DNA of 64,000 nt from MH13 sp042140245 (GCF_042140245.1 NZ_CP159483.1:2852001-2916000); one strand, 5' to 3'; counted from the first letter of the stretch, positions 33,739 to 41,793 are shown. Numbers and translations are program-made. Notes: a model not told the origin generated them from the sequence alone.

Positions 33739-34890
33739 CTACCCCTTCACGGCCCCAGCCGTCAGACCTGATACGATCTGGCGTTGGAAGATCATGACCA
33801 GTAGGAACAGGGGCGCTGTGATGGACACGGCCGCAGCAACGGCCTCCACCTGATCTGTTGTCGTGGTTTCGCGGTTGAAGTATCCAGCGATGGCTGGAAC
33901 CATCGTTTGATTGGAGGCATCCAAGAGCAGCGATGTGACCAGAAAATCATTGTAAGCCAGCAAGAATGAGAACAGCCCGGTTGTGATCACGCCTGGCCAC
34001 ATGACCGGCATGATAACCCACCGAAATGCCTGAAAGTGGGTGCAGCCATCCACGCGTGCGGCTTCATCCAGTTCAGCGGGGATGCTCATGAAAAATGAGC
34101 GCAGCATCCAGATTGTAAAGGGCTGATTGATCGACACGAGCACAGCGATCACGGCGAGCGGCTGGCCGTAAAGCGTTGGGGCGTTTTCTCCAAAGATAGG
34201 CTCAAGGATCGCCGCAGAATTCACGAAAACTGGCAGATAGCCCGCAACGAGAACCGAGTGTGGAAGCGCCCGGAAAACAAGTGCGATGATAAGAATCCAG
34301 AAGGCCAACTGAGAGCCGGACCGCGCCAGGGCATACCCAGCGAGTGTGCCGACCGTTAGCGATACGGTCACCACGCCGACCGTCACGATGAGTGAGTTGA
34401 CGAAGTTGCGCCAAAACTCATTGTCAATCCAGACCGCCTGATAGTGTGCGGTGGTAAGGCCGATCACCGGTTCCAGACCAAGCGCGCTGTTGATTGCGCC
34501 AAGGATGGGCGGCAGGAGCCCAAAAAAGACGAGGATAAAGCCGACGGCGAAAACAGCGCTGCCAATCAACCAGCCAAGAACAAGGCTGCCCCAAGGAGAA
34601 TACACTCCCACCAGTCGTGGCAAAAGCCGCATCGCAAACTGCACAGCGGCGTAGAGGACGGCGATACCAACCACAACGTCGATCAGTGTCAGTCCATCGC
34701 CACCAGCACGTGTCATCGGGCCAAAAATCACGTCCAGCGGATTGCCTGCAAAGGCATCGACCGGGGCCTTGAAACTCATGACAGCGATCCAAAAGATCGG
34801 GAACGCCGCAAGCAGGCACCAGAAGGCGAGAAATGCGTTGGAAGCAAAACGCAAGGTGAGTGGTTGTTGAAGCGCCTTGGGACCAGACAT
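33739..34890 (-). CDS. ABC transporter permease (MalG-like) with extra membrane segments
   Basis: The ATG at 34890 overlaps the stop of the upstream permease (TGATG) and gives 383 aa. That is about 100 more than a normal MalG-type permease. The surplus lies between the first membrane helix (FLAFWCLLAAFPIFW) and the core domain: DVVVGIAVLYAAVQFAMRLL and GWLIGSAVFAVGFILVFFGL are additional membrane stretches. The EAA loop is ELDEAARVDGCTHFQAFRWV, and the C-terminus SGLTAGAVKG is usual for the family. Partner of the 34890-35912 permease. Confidence 0.88.
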   Translation of the reverse strand: MSGPKALQQPLTLRFASNAFLAFWCLLAAFPIFWIAVMSFKAPVDAFAGNPLDVIFGPMTRAGGDGLTLIDVVVGIAVLYAAVQFAMRLLPRLVGVYSPWGSLVLGWLIGSAVFAVGFILVFFGLLPPILGAINSALGLEPVIGLTTAHYQAVWIDNEFWRNFVNSLIVTVGVVTVSLTVGTLAGYALARSGSQLAFWILIIALVFRALPHSVLVAGYLPVFVNSAAILEPIFGENAPTLYGQPLAVIAVLVSINQPFTIWMLRSFFMSIPAELDEAARVDGCTHFQAFRWVIMPVMWPGVITTGLFSFLLAYNDFLVTSLLLDASNQTMVPAIAGYFNRETTTTDQVEAVAAAVSITAPLFLLVMIFQRQIVSGLTAGAVKG

Positions 34891-35912
34891 CAGCGAGTTC
34901 CCCTGTGATCGCGCCATGTTTTGCGCAGCAGCGGTATCAGCAAGATCACAATACCAATCATTGTGAGCATGGCCGAGGCTGAGGCTCGCGACACGGCACG
35001 GTTGCCGGAATCATCGGGCTGCAAGAAGTCGTATGTTAGCCATTGCAACGAAATGACATGGGCCTGTGAGGAGAAGCCAACGACCTCTTCGAAGACACGA
35101 TAAGCATCCATTAGGTGGATGAGCGCCACGAAGACAATCAACGGCATAAGGTGCGGCACGATGATGTACCAGAGCCGCTGCCAGCGGGAAGCGCCATCAA
35201 TAATCGCGGCTTCTACCGTATCGGTGTTTACTGTTTGAAGGCCCGCATAGAAAATCACAAATGCAAATGGCGCAACATGCCAGACGCGATAGAAAAGCAT
35301 CAATATCTCAATGGTCCAGCCTTGCGCGAACATTGCGATATCCGTGCCGATGTACCACTCCAGCGCACGCGTCAGGATGCCATCACCGACAAAGAGCCAA
35401 CGGATCGACAGTGCACCGATCACCGGCGTGATGATGAACGGCAGCAGAGAAACAAAAATCACCGGCCCACGCACAGCTTTCGCTGCATTGTTGACGGCAA
35501 GCGCAATGGCAAGCCCCACCCCGATCACCAAGGGCAGCGTGATCAACGTGAATGTCAGCGTAAAACGCAGTGCTTTCCAAAAATCGATGGCCAGCAAGCC
35601 GCCGATATCAAAATTTGAAATCGCATTCCACGCGCGCTCTGGTTCAAGCACGTTGCGGTAACTTTGTAGACCAACAAACGTTGTTTCACGCACCACACGA
35701 CCGGCCTCGTCGAGAACCGGCTGGCTACGCGTTTCGGTGGTGCAGGTCTGCTGCAAGAAACCTGGCGTGCAAACCTCTTCGGTGACGATCTCCACAACAG
35801 GTTGCGTGAGATAAAAACTCTGCGTGAACACGCTCACAAGCGGCGCGGCGATGAACAGAAGCATCAGGAAGATAGATGGGCCAACAAAGGCGGCAAAGGT
35901 GCGGAACTTCAT
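34890..35912 (-). CDS. ABC transporter permease (MalF-like) with a cysteine-bearing periplasmic loop
   Basis: 340 aa, ATG after GGGGGAGA. After the first membrane helix (FLMLLFIAAPLVSVFTQSF) comes an unusual loop of about 50 residues with two cysteines (EEVCTPGFLQQTCTTETRS). The remaining five to six helices follow. The EAA loop reads DTVEAAIIDGASRWQRLWYI. The loop may form a disulfide and contact the binding protein. Preceded by the binding-protein gene, with a hairpin between them. Confidence 0.88.
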   Translation of the reverse strand: MKFRTFAAFVGPSIFLMLLFIAAPLVSVFTQSFYLTQPVVEIVTEEVCTPGFLQQTCTTETRSQPVLDEAGRVVRETTFVGLQSYRNVLEPERAWNAISNFDIGGLLAIDFWKALRFTLTFTLITLPLVIGVGLAIALAVNNAAKAVRGPVIFVSLLPFIITPVIGALSIRWLFVGDGILTRALEWYIGTDIAMFAQGWTIEILMLFYRVWHVAPFAFVIFYAGLQTVNTDTVEAAIIDGASRWQRLWYIIVPHLMPLIVFVALIHLMDAYRVFEEVVGFSSQAHVISLQWLTYDFLQPDDSGNRAVSRASASAMLTMIGIVILLIPLLRKTWRDHRGTR

Positions 35913-35952
35913 GCCATCTCCCCCGAAATGCGCTGATGTTGCCTAGAGAAAG

Positions 35953-35982
35953 CTTTGGGGTCAGCGCAAACCGACCCCAAAG
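35953..35982 (-). terminator. Intercistronic hairpin after binding-protein gene
   Basis: A 10-bp perfect inverted repeat CTTTGGGGTC / GACCCCAAAG with a 10-base loop, between the binding-protein stop (35992) and the permease start (35912). It lacks a T-tract and is placed just like the hairpin at 16400-16427, so it probably sets binding-protein excess. Confidence 0.7.
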
Positions 35983-35991
35983 ACTGTGTGC

Positions 35992-37218
35992 CTAAAGAAC
36001 GCCAGCTTCTTCAGCGGCCGTCACATACTCCGCCTCGATAGCAGCAAGCGTTTCTTCGGCAGACAGCTCACCGGTAAAGAACGCGGGAAGCTGGTTGCCG
36101 AGGGCTGTGTGCATGAGGCCCATCTCAGTTGAGGACGGGTAGGACTGTGGCGCTGGACTAGCGGTGGCCGTGGCAATGGCCCCTTCGGCTAGCCGGTTTG
36201 GCTCATAGCCCGGTATCAGCCAGATGGCGTCTTCATTGTTTTCCATCACCATGTCCGTGTCGATGCCTTCAAGAGCCACTTGGAAAGCGGCCTCGGCTTC
36301 TTCGTCGGTGATGTTGGAAGCAATCACGATGCCGTCCCACCAGAGTGTTGTTGCTGGTGCACCGCCATCCATTGCCAACGGAGCGGCAGCGGTGTTGACC
36401 AAGCCAACAACCTGGCTCTCATCGGCATTATCCATAGCAGCTGCACGTGAAGCCCAAAGATTGGCCATCGCAATGGTGCCCTGCTGGAACTGCTGCTGCA
36501 CATAGGTGCTATCAGACACTAGATATTCTGGGTCCATGAACTCGGTAAGACGCGCCATCATCTCCAGCGCATTGACGCCAGCTTCTGAGTTGACGTTGGG
36601 GGTACCGTCATCGTTCACGAAGCTGCCGCCAAAGCCCAGGAACATGTTGTTAAAGTCTTGAGCGATATTCCAGCCAGCTTTCATGGTGCCACCGAGCGGA
36701 TACTCGACCACACCGGCTTCTTGAATCGCTTCAGCAGCGATGATCACCTCTTCCCAAGTGGTGGGAACATCCAGGCCAAGATCATCAAAGATGTCGTGCC
36801 GATACATCAGATGCTGGGTGTTCACCATCATCGCGACCGCCATGATCTGACCATCGATGCGGATCAGTTGGTTCGGTGACAGATCCTGGCCATAGGCGGC
36901 GACAAGATCATCAAGTGGACGGATGGTGCCTTCGTTTAGCAAAGGCGTCACCGTACCGTTTGATACGCCGCCAATCTGGTAAAGCGATGGATCAGCAGCG
37001 AAAGCCGCTGGCTGCTTTGTCCGAAACTCTTGGTCCAGCTCGGCGGTGAAATTGCCACATTCAGCCATGGCGTCGGTAACAGACTTCCAAGCTTCGAAAC
37101 CTGCGGTGAGAGAGGAAAGTTCAACATCGTTTTGGATCGCGCAATCAGCATGAGCTGACGTGCTGACGGCCATGATCGCGCCGATGGATACAGCGCTAGC
37201 AAGAAGAAGTTTTTTCAT
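35992..37218 (-). CDS. ABC transporter substrate-binding protein
   Basis: 408 aa with a Sec signal peptide (MKKLLLASAVSIGAIMAVST, cleaved near AHA-DCA). The mature part is an extracellular solute-binding protein of the MalE-type family: GFEAWKSVTDAMAECGNFTA, VSNGTVTPLLNEGTIRPLDDL, IMAVAMMVNTQHLMYRHDIFD, GTIAMANLWASRAAAMDNAD and WWDGIVIASNITDEEAEAA. The sequence is acidic, as is common for periplasmic proteins of marine bacteria. The ligand is unknown. The palindrome-like site at 37255-37268 lies upstream. Confidence 0.9.
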   Translation of the reverse strand: MKKLLLASAVSIGAIMAVSTSAHADCAIQNDVELSSLTAGFEAWKSVTDAMAECGNFTAELDQEFRTKQPAAFAADPSLYQIGGVSNGTVTPLLNEGTIRPLDDLVAAYGQDLSPNQLIRIDGQIMAVAMMVNTQHLMYRHDIFDDLGLDVPTTWEEVIIAAEAIQEAGVVEYPLGGTMKAGWNIAQDFNNMFLGFGGSFVNDDGTPNVNSEAGVNALEMMARLTEFMDPEYLVSDSTYVQQQFQQGTIAMANLWASRAAAMDNADESQVVGLVNTAAAPLAMDGGAPATTLWWDGIVIASNITDEEAEAAFQVALEGIDTDMVMENNEDAIWLIPGYEPNRLAEGAIATATASPAPQSYPSSTEMGLMHTALGNQLPAFFTGELSAEETLAAIEAEYVTAAEEAGVL

Positions 37219-37254
37219 GAGATTGTATCTCCCTTGTTATTCGCCAGGCATTGG

Positions 37255-37268
37255 TGCCAAGCGTGTCA
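37255..37268. promoter_or_regulatory. Operator-like element upstream of the binding-protein gene
   Basis: TGCCAAGCGTGTCA matches TGCCAAGCGTGGCA at 38397-38410 in 13 of 14 bases. It lies in the 74-base gap between the ATPase stop and the binding-protein start, so this gap may hold an internal promoter under the same control as the operon start. Confidence 0.5.
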
Positions 37269-37292
37269 GCGACGCCCTAATGGGCAAAAGTT

Positions 37293-38336
37293 TTAATCGA
37301 TGCGTTGTCCACTCTCAGCATCGAAGAGATGACAGATTGTCGGAGCCACAGCGATGGCAGCTGGCGCACCGATTTTTGTGCGGTAGTCTTTGTGAGCCTT
37401 AACGGCCACCAGGGCACCGCCCGCCCGCACCGTGATCATAGTGGCATCGCCAAGCAACTCGACAGAATAGGCAGGCGCGTTGATTTCCCCAGCATTGGTG
37501 ATCTGTGCATCTTCAGCCCGAAAGCCTAGGACAGCTGGCCCATCGGGCCCTTTAAGGCCAGCGACCTCAACATTCTCTCCAGTGAAGGTCCCGCCCTCCA
37601 GCTTGCCTTCCATCAGGTTCATTGCTGGTGAACCAATAAAGCCTGCCACGAATGTGTTGGCAGGCTTGTCATAGATTTCTGTGGGGGTCCCGACTTGCTG
37701 GACGATGCCTTGTTTCATCACCACCACACGGTCGGCCAGTGTCATCGCTTCAATCTGGTCGTGGGTCACATAGATCGTTGTGACCGCTAGCTCGTGCGAT
37801 AGATTTTTGATTTGCGCCCGAGTTGAGACCCGCAGTTTGGCATCTAGGTTGGAAAGAGGCTCATCCATCAGGAAGACGTTGGGCTCACGCACAATTGCAC
37901 GTGCAAGCGCAACACGCTGACGCTGACCGCCTGACAACTCAGAAGGCTTGCGGTGTAAAAACTCATCAAGTTCCACCATCGCCGAAGCGCGGCGGACACG
38001 CGCGTCGTGCTCCTCTTGCGGGACCTTGCGGACCTTCAAAGGAAAACGAATGTTGTCGTAGACATTCATGTTTGGATAGAGCGCGTAGCTCTGGAACACC
38101 ATTGCGATGTCACGATCTTTTGGGTCCAGATCGTTGACCCGTCGCCCGGCAATGTTGATGTCGCCACTGGTTGCTTCTTCAAGCCCGGCGATCATACGCA
38201 TGGTTGTTGTCTTGCCGCACCCCGATGGTCCCAAGAGGACCAGGAATTCTCGGTCAGCAATGGTCAGGTCAAAGTCATCGACGCCGACGAACGAGCCCCA
38301 ACGCTTGCACACATTGCGCAACTGGATTTCAGCCAT
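37293..38336 (-). CDS. ABC transporter ATPase (MalK/UgpC type)
   Basis: 347 aa from the ATG at 38336 (GGGAG five bases upstream). Walker A is GPSGCGKTT, signature LSGGQRQRVALARAI, Walker B VFLMDEP, H-loop VTHDQIEAM. The C-terminal MalK-type domain starts near residue 235 (VLGFRAEDAQITNAG). It is first in the ten-gene minus-strand operon of this second ABC system and is divergent from a SnoaL-like gene. It is clearly a paralogue of, but different from, the ATPase at 13338-14387. Confidence 0.93.
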   Translation of the reverse strand: MAEIQLRNVCKRWGSFVGVDDFDLTIADREFLVLLGPSGCGKTTTMRMIAGLEEATSGDINIAGRRVNDLDPKDRDIAMVFQSYALYPNMNVYDNIRFPLKVRKVPQEEHDARVRRASAMVELDEFLHRKPSELSGGQRQRVALARAIVREPNVFLMDEPLSNLDAKLRVSTRAQIKNLSHELAVTTIYVTHDQIEAMTLADRVVVMKQGIVQQVGTPTEIYDKPANTFVAGFIGSPAMNLMEGKLEGGTFTGENVEVAGLKGPDGPAVLGFRAEDAQITNAGEINAPAYSVELLGDATMITVRAGGALVAVKAHKDYRTKIGAPAAIAVAPTICHLFDAESGQRID

Positions 38337-38395
38337 AGCCACTCCCACACGGTGTTTTTGTTTTTGAATCCGTGCAGCAAGAAGCTTTCAACACA

Positions 38396-38434
38396 TTGCC
38401 AAGCGTGGCAAGAGCAAATTTGCATACCAATGCA
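38396..38434. promoter_or_regulatory. Operator candidates, divergent ATPase / SnoaL promoters
   Basis: Within the 131-base gap lie three inverted repeats: TTGCCA-AGCG-TGGCAA (38396-38411), GCAAATTTGC (38414-38423) and TGCAT-ACCA-ATGCA (38421-38434). The first recurs almost exactly at 37255-37268. These are plausible sites for one or two regulators of the operon; no regulator gene lies in the cluster itself. Confidence 0.5.
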
Positions 38435-38467
38435 TCGCATCGGCTTATTGCCGAAAATGGAGCCAAA

Positions 38468-39466
38468 ATGACCGATTTTCGGGCATCAGCCCACACGTTT
38501 CTCAACACGTTGATCCGCGCACCTGAGTCGGTCTTAAACGATTTGGCACATGAGCACCTTGCGCCTGACTGTGTTTGGGACGTGTCCCACCCCATCAATC
38601 ATCTGGTTGGTCCTGACGCTGTTCTGGATGGCTTTGTTCGCCCTCTTCGAGCCGCACTAACGCGTGTTCAACGGCGCGATGAGATCTTCATTGGCGGGCA
38701 AAACATCCGCGAAGAAGGTGGTGAATGGGTTGCGTCGGTCACCCATTATTTGGGCAACTTCGACGCCCCTTTTTTGGGGATAGCACCGTCCTACCATTTG
38801 ATGCTTGCGCGCTCCGGTGAGTTCTATCGTATCGATGACGGGCTCATCACCAAAGCGCGGATCATTCTCGATATCCCCGATATGATCCGCCAGACCGGTA
38901 TCAACCCCTTCGGCGCATCGTATGGGCTGGAAACGCTTTTCCCTGGACCTGCAACTCATGATGGGGTGCTTCCAGATAGCGATCAGGATATGGCTGGACG
39001 CTCTTTAGATGTGGTGGAAGGCATGCTCGCCGACCTCCACAATTTCGATCCAACAACATTCTCTTCCAGCAACCAGACAGGCGCATCGGGATATTGGCAC
39101 GAGGACATGCTCTGGTACGGACCGGCGGGCATAGGATCCAACTATCTGTGGGATGGCTTTGTGAGGGATCACCGCGAACCGTTTCTTCGCGCGTTCCCGG
39201 ATCGTAAAGGTGGCGACCACTATTGCCGCCTCGGAGATAGCAATTACGCTGCGATATCAGGTTGGCCTTCGATGACTATGACCTTCAAAGGCGATTACTT
39301 AGACGTGAAAGCCGATGGTCGAGCACTGACACTTCGCGTGATGGACTTCTATCGCTGCGCAGATGGCAAGATCATGGAGAACTGGGTTCTGCTCGACTAC
39401 AACGATCTGATGGCGCAGATGGGCATCGATCTGATTGCCAAAACCCAAACTCTTCGCGGTCACTGA
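38468..39466 (+). CDS. SnoaL/NTF2-like protein, two-domain (D)
   Basis: The ATG at 38468 follows GGAG and gives 332 aa; a longer frame to 38372 crosses the operators and is rejected. Two NTF2-like domains, a paralogue of 32014-33078: shared YWHEDMLWYGPAGIGS and FLRAFPDRKGGDHYC in the second domain, NWVLLDYNDLMAQMGID at the end. The first domain has HPINHLVGPDAVLDGFVRPL and TRVQRRDEIFIGG. It probably works on the same class of substrate as the operon proteins. Monocistronic, convergent with the SagB-like gene 31 bases on. Confidence 0.83.
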   Translation: MTDFRASAHTFLNTLIRAPESVLNDLAHEHLAPDCVWDVSHPINHLVGPDAVLDGFVRPLRAALTRVQRRDEIFIGGQNIREEGGEWVASVTHYLGNFDAPFLGIAPSYHLMLARSGEFYRIDDGLITKARIILDIPDMIRQTGINPFGASYGLETLFPGPATHDGVLPDSDQDMAGRSLDVVEGMLADLHNFDPTTFSSSNQTGASGYWHEDMLWYGPAGIGSNYLWDGFVRDHREPFLRAFPDRKGGDHYCRLGDSNYAAISGWPSMTMTFKGDYLDVKADGRALTLRVMDFYRCADGKIMENWVLLDYNDLMAQMGIDLIAKTQTLRGH

Positions 39467-39497
39467 CAACGCCACTGTGATCTCGCCTTCGGCCATT

Positions 39498-40607
39498 TCA
39501 AGTCATCGAATAGGGCTGGCCGGCCTTTGGATCATTTTCCTTACCGGCTAAGCTTTGGTCGGGGTGCCCTAATCCAAGAGCATAGACGGCAGCCTTTACA
39601 GGATCATCGGTATGCCCGAGGTCTTCAGCCAATTGAGCGTGGTTGAGAGCGGCCGATGGGCACGCGGTGAGACTATGAGCAGTAGCGGCAAGCATAACGT
39701 TTTGGCCAATGTGTCCGGCCTCGATCAACGCCACGCGATAGGCGTTGGCGTCGTCATATTTCCACATGCTGCGTGAGAAATCCGCCCGCAAAACAATGAA
39801 GCACGACATCCTATCGGGCCAATCCTGGCCACCCAGCATTGCGGAAAACCCAGCAGACTTCTGGCCGCAGGGTACCAATGCATGGGAAAGCGGCGCATAT
39901 CGATAGATGCCTGGGACCAATCCCTCAACGGTCTCTGCGAAGACAAACGCGTCGTAGGGGTTGCGAGCGCCGCCTGATGGCGTAAACGACAGCGGAAGAC
40001 GGACACCGGCGTCGTTTTGCGTGTAACCATTGATGCCAAAGCCCGCACGTAAGCAGTCGGACAAGGCTTCCATCGAGATAGGCGCAGCCGTGACCTCTCG
40101 AACAGATCTACGGCCATCCATGCTTTGCCCTAGGTCATAATCGGCAAAGCACCACTCGCGCGGTAGCTCTATCTTTTTGTCCGCAGCCCCGGGAACAAAA
40201 TACGCATCTGGCTGGTCGGTGGTGTCGATTTTTTCACGCTGTTTGTCCAGCGCTTCATCGACCGACATCACAGGACGATCTTGGACGATATGATGGTAAA
40301 GTGCTGCTGGAGCGCCCCATTTCCAAGCAGAGAAATGGGCGTCTTCAAGTTCGGCTTCGTCCGAACCCTCGCGGACAACGATACCGCTGTCGGCTAAGTT
40401 GTTCAGTTGTACGGAGAGCAACTGCTCATCATTTATGCCGAGCGCTTCAGCAATGGCGCCAGGTGTTGACCAGTCTCCCATCACTCCGAGGAGCGTGATT
40501 ATGTCCGACTTACCGGCAAAACGCTTGTTTTGAAGGTAGTTGAGCCCAACCAGCCCTGTCTCACCTTCTGCATAAAAGACCAAGGCGTGCGACGCCCGAT
40601 AGTGCAT
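39498..40607 (-). CDS. SagB/ThcOx-type nitroreductase-fold dehydrogenase
   Basis: The ATG at 40607, six bases after GAGGAG, gives 369 aa. An N-terminal winged-helix-like part (residues about 30-85, DWSTPGAIAEALGINDEQLL) precedes the FMN-binding nitroreductase fold (GRRSVREVTAAPISMEALSD, PSGGARNPYDAFVFAETVEG, AYRVALIEAGHIGQNVMLAA, LTACPSAALNHAQLAEDLG). This layout is that of SagB-type oxidases that convert azolines to azoles in peptide natural products, and of orphan homologues. No cyclodehydratase, peptidase or obvious precursor peptide is in the window, so the role is unknown. A strong hairpin lies in the leader. Confidence 0.85.
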   Translation of the reverse strand: MHYRASHALVFYAEGETGLVGLNYLQNKRFAGKSDIITLLGVMGDWSTPGAIAEALGINDEQLLSVQLNNLADSGIVVREGSDEAELEDAHFSAWKWGAPAALYHHIVQDRPVMSVDEALDKQREKIDTTDQPDAYFVPGAADKKIELPREWCFADYDLGQSMDGRRSVREVTAAPISMEALSDCLRAGFGINGYTQNDAGVRLPLSFTPSGGARNPYDAFVFAETVEGLVPGIYRYAPLSHALVPCGQKSAGFSAMLGGQDWPDRMSCFIVLRADFSRSMWKYDDANAYRVALIEAGHIGQNVMLAATAHSLTACPSAALNHAQLAEDLGHTDDPVKAAVYALGLGHPDQSLAGKENDPKAGQPYSMT

Positions 40608-40630
40608 GCTGTGCTCCTCAAGCATGCGAA

Positions 40631-40659
40631 GACCGGCAGCCTTACCGGCTGCCGGTCTG
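40631..40659 (-). promoter_or_regulatory. Strong leader hairpin of the SagB-like gene
   Basis: A perfect 12-bp GC-rich inverted repeat AGACCGGCAGCC / GGCTGCCGGTCT with a 5-base loop, ending 23 bases before the ATG at 40607. There is no T-tract in either direction. It could control translation, block an upstream transcript or bind a protein. Confidence 0.5.
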
Positions 40660-40992
40660 CAGTCCTACACGCTTAGCGTTTGTCGTAGGCCATTGCAGGC
40701 GTGTCAACGCCTTCGATTTGAGAAACCTAAGTCACGGTAAGATCGAGAAGTCATTATCATTCTCCAAAGTTGTCACGCCGCGAAGTACGGCTGGCGGCAA
40801 CATGGAAAATCTCTCAGAGGCCAACGAGCAGCGTGATCCGCGAAGGGTGCGCGGAGAGCGAGCGAGGTGCACAAGCCCTTCGCGCTTTGTGCGAAAGGTG
40901 CGAACATGAGACCCTAAAGAGGTAAAAACACGACAAAAAAAACCTGCGCGTTTCAACGCGCAGGCGAAAAATCAACGTGAATATGTAGCTAC
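40660..40992. other. Non-coding region with inverted repeats
   Basis: Between the SagB-like and XRE genes. CGCGAAGGG (40841-40849) can pair with CCCTTCGCG further on, and GCACAA can pair with TTGTGC around it, so two mutually exclusive hairpins are possible. GAGAA-N10-TTCTC around 40750-40770 carries AATGATAAT on the minus strand, faintly like a Fur box. The XRE terminator lies at 40935-40964. No gene is seen. Confidence 0.4.
40935..40964 (-). terminator. Rho-independent terminator of the XRE gene
   Basis: A 9-bp perfect stem CCTGCGCGT / ACGCGCAGG with loop TTCA, followed on the minus strand by eight T. It lies 28 bases beyond the XRE gene stop. Strong and one-directional. Confidence 0.85.
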
Positions 40993-41793
40993 TTATGCTG
41001 GCACAGCTTGAATAAGGGGCGCTGGCTGACGCGCCAGGCTGTGACGCTCGCTTTCCAAAAGATCGATGATGTCCATCGGAATGGTCGGCGCGTCGACCGC
41101 GTGGGAGCGAGCGTTTTTCAAGGCTCCACGCAACGACATTGATTTTGGTGCGGCCGTGATAACGGCCGCCATTGTTGTTGGACCGGTGGGTCCAATGATG
41201 GATGCATGACCAACCAATACAAAACGCTCAGTTGCTGCGTACCGCAGAACGATCATTGAAGGCTCGCGCGTACCGCTGCTGTTGATACCCATCAGGTAGA
41301 AATTTCCGCGACGCTCAAGGATTACGCCCTCATGATCGCCATCGAACTGAGCCCACCAACTGCGTCGACGCTCACCAAATCCGGTTATGCGTCGAAATGT
41401 CATGATGTTGCCTTGTGCCTTCACAATCAACACCGATCGCACAACCGTGTTCTCGTGCTGCGGCCCAGTGAAATCTACAAAGTAGATGCCGGGCTCAATT
41501 CTAGCAGGGGTTTCTTCTTCGATAATCCCCATCAGCTGGCGCCCAACGGGATGCTTCTGTTTAAGGTTATGGTTTGCATCGACCAACCTATCCGAGCTGA
41601 AGAGCTCGGCTTCTACGATTCCGAAGTATTCGCATATCTTCTCTAAATTACCCGTATTGGGCAAACCCTTACCACTGAGATAACGCGCGAACTGTTGGCG
41701 GTTTATGTCGACATCCCTGCAAACGCTTGCAATGCTCGGTTGCGTCTCGCACAGATTACGCAGATTTCGCGCAAACACTTCGCGTACTTCCAT
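40993..41793 (-). CDS. XRE-family HTH regulator
   Basis: I use the ATG at 41793 (266 aa), as the 15 upstream codons are unremarkable; the open frame reaches 41838. The HTH is at about residues 10-65 (NLRNLCETQPSIASVCRDVD, then INRQQFARYLSGKGLPNTGN). The C-terminal 170 residues form a beta-rich domain (EPGIYFVDFTGPQHENTV, GNFYLMGINSSGTREPSMIV) of no recognised family, probably a sensory part. The basic ending may be disordered. No cognate genes are evident; it faces ggt divergently and the SagB-like gene is downstream beyond a terminator. Confidence 0.75.
   Translation of the reverse strand: MEVREVFARNLRNLCETQPSIASVCRDVDINRQQFARYLSGKGLPNTGNLEKICEYFGIVEAELFSSDRLVDANHNLKQKHPVGRQLMGIIEEETPARIEPGIYFVDFTGPQHENTVVRSVLIVKAQGNIMTFRRITGFGERRRSWWAQFDGDHEGVILERRGNFYLMGINSSGTREPSMIVLRYAATERFVLVGHASIIGPTGPTTMAAVITAAPKSMSLRGALKNARSHAVDAPTIPMDIIDLLESERHSLARQPAPLIQAVPA

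Noticed and set aside
28298..38336. SAM or cobalamin riboswitch for the MetE-like operon
   Set aside because: No such motif is visible upstream of the ATPase gene or the MetE-like gene, and the MetE-like gene is last in the operon.
40732..40803. A 23-codon minus-strand frame before the SagB-like gene, as a possible precursor peptide
   Set aside because: Few Ser/Thr/Cys residues, a weak ribosome site, and it lies in the structured non-coding region.
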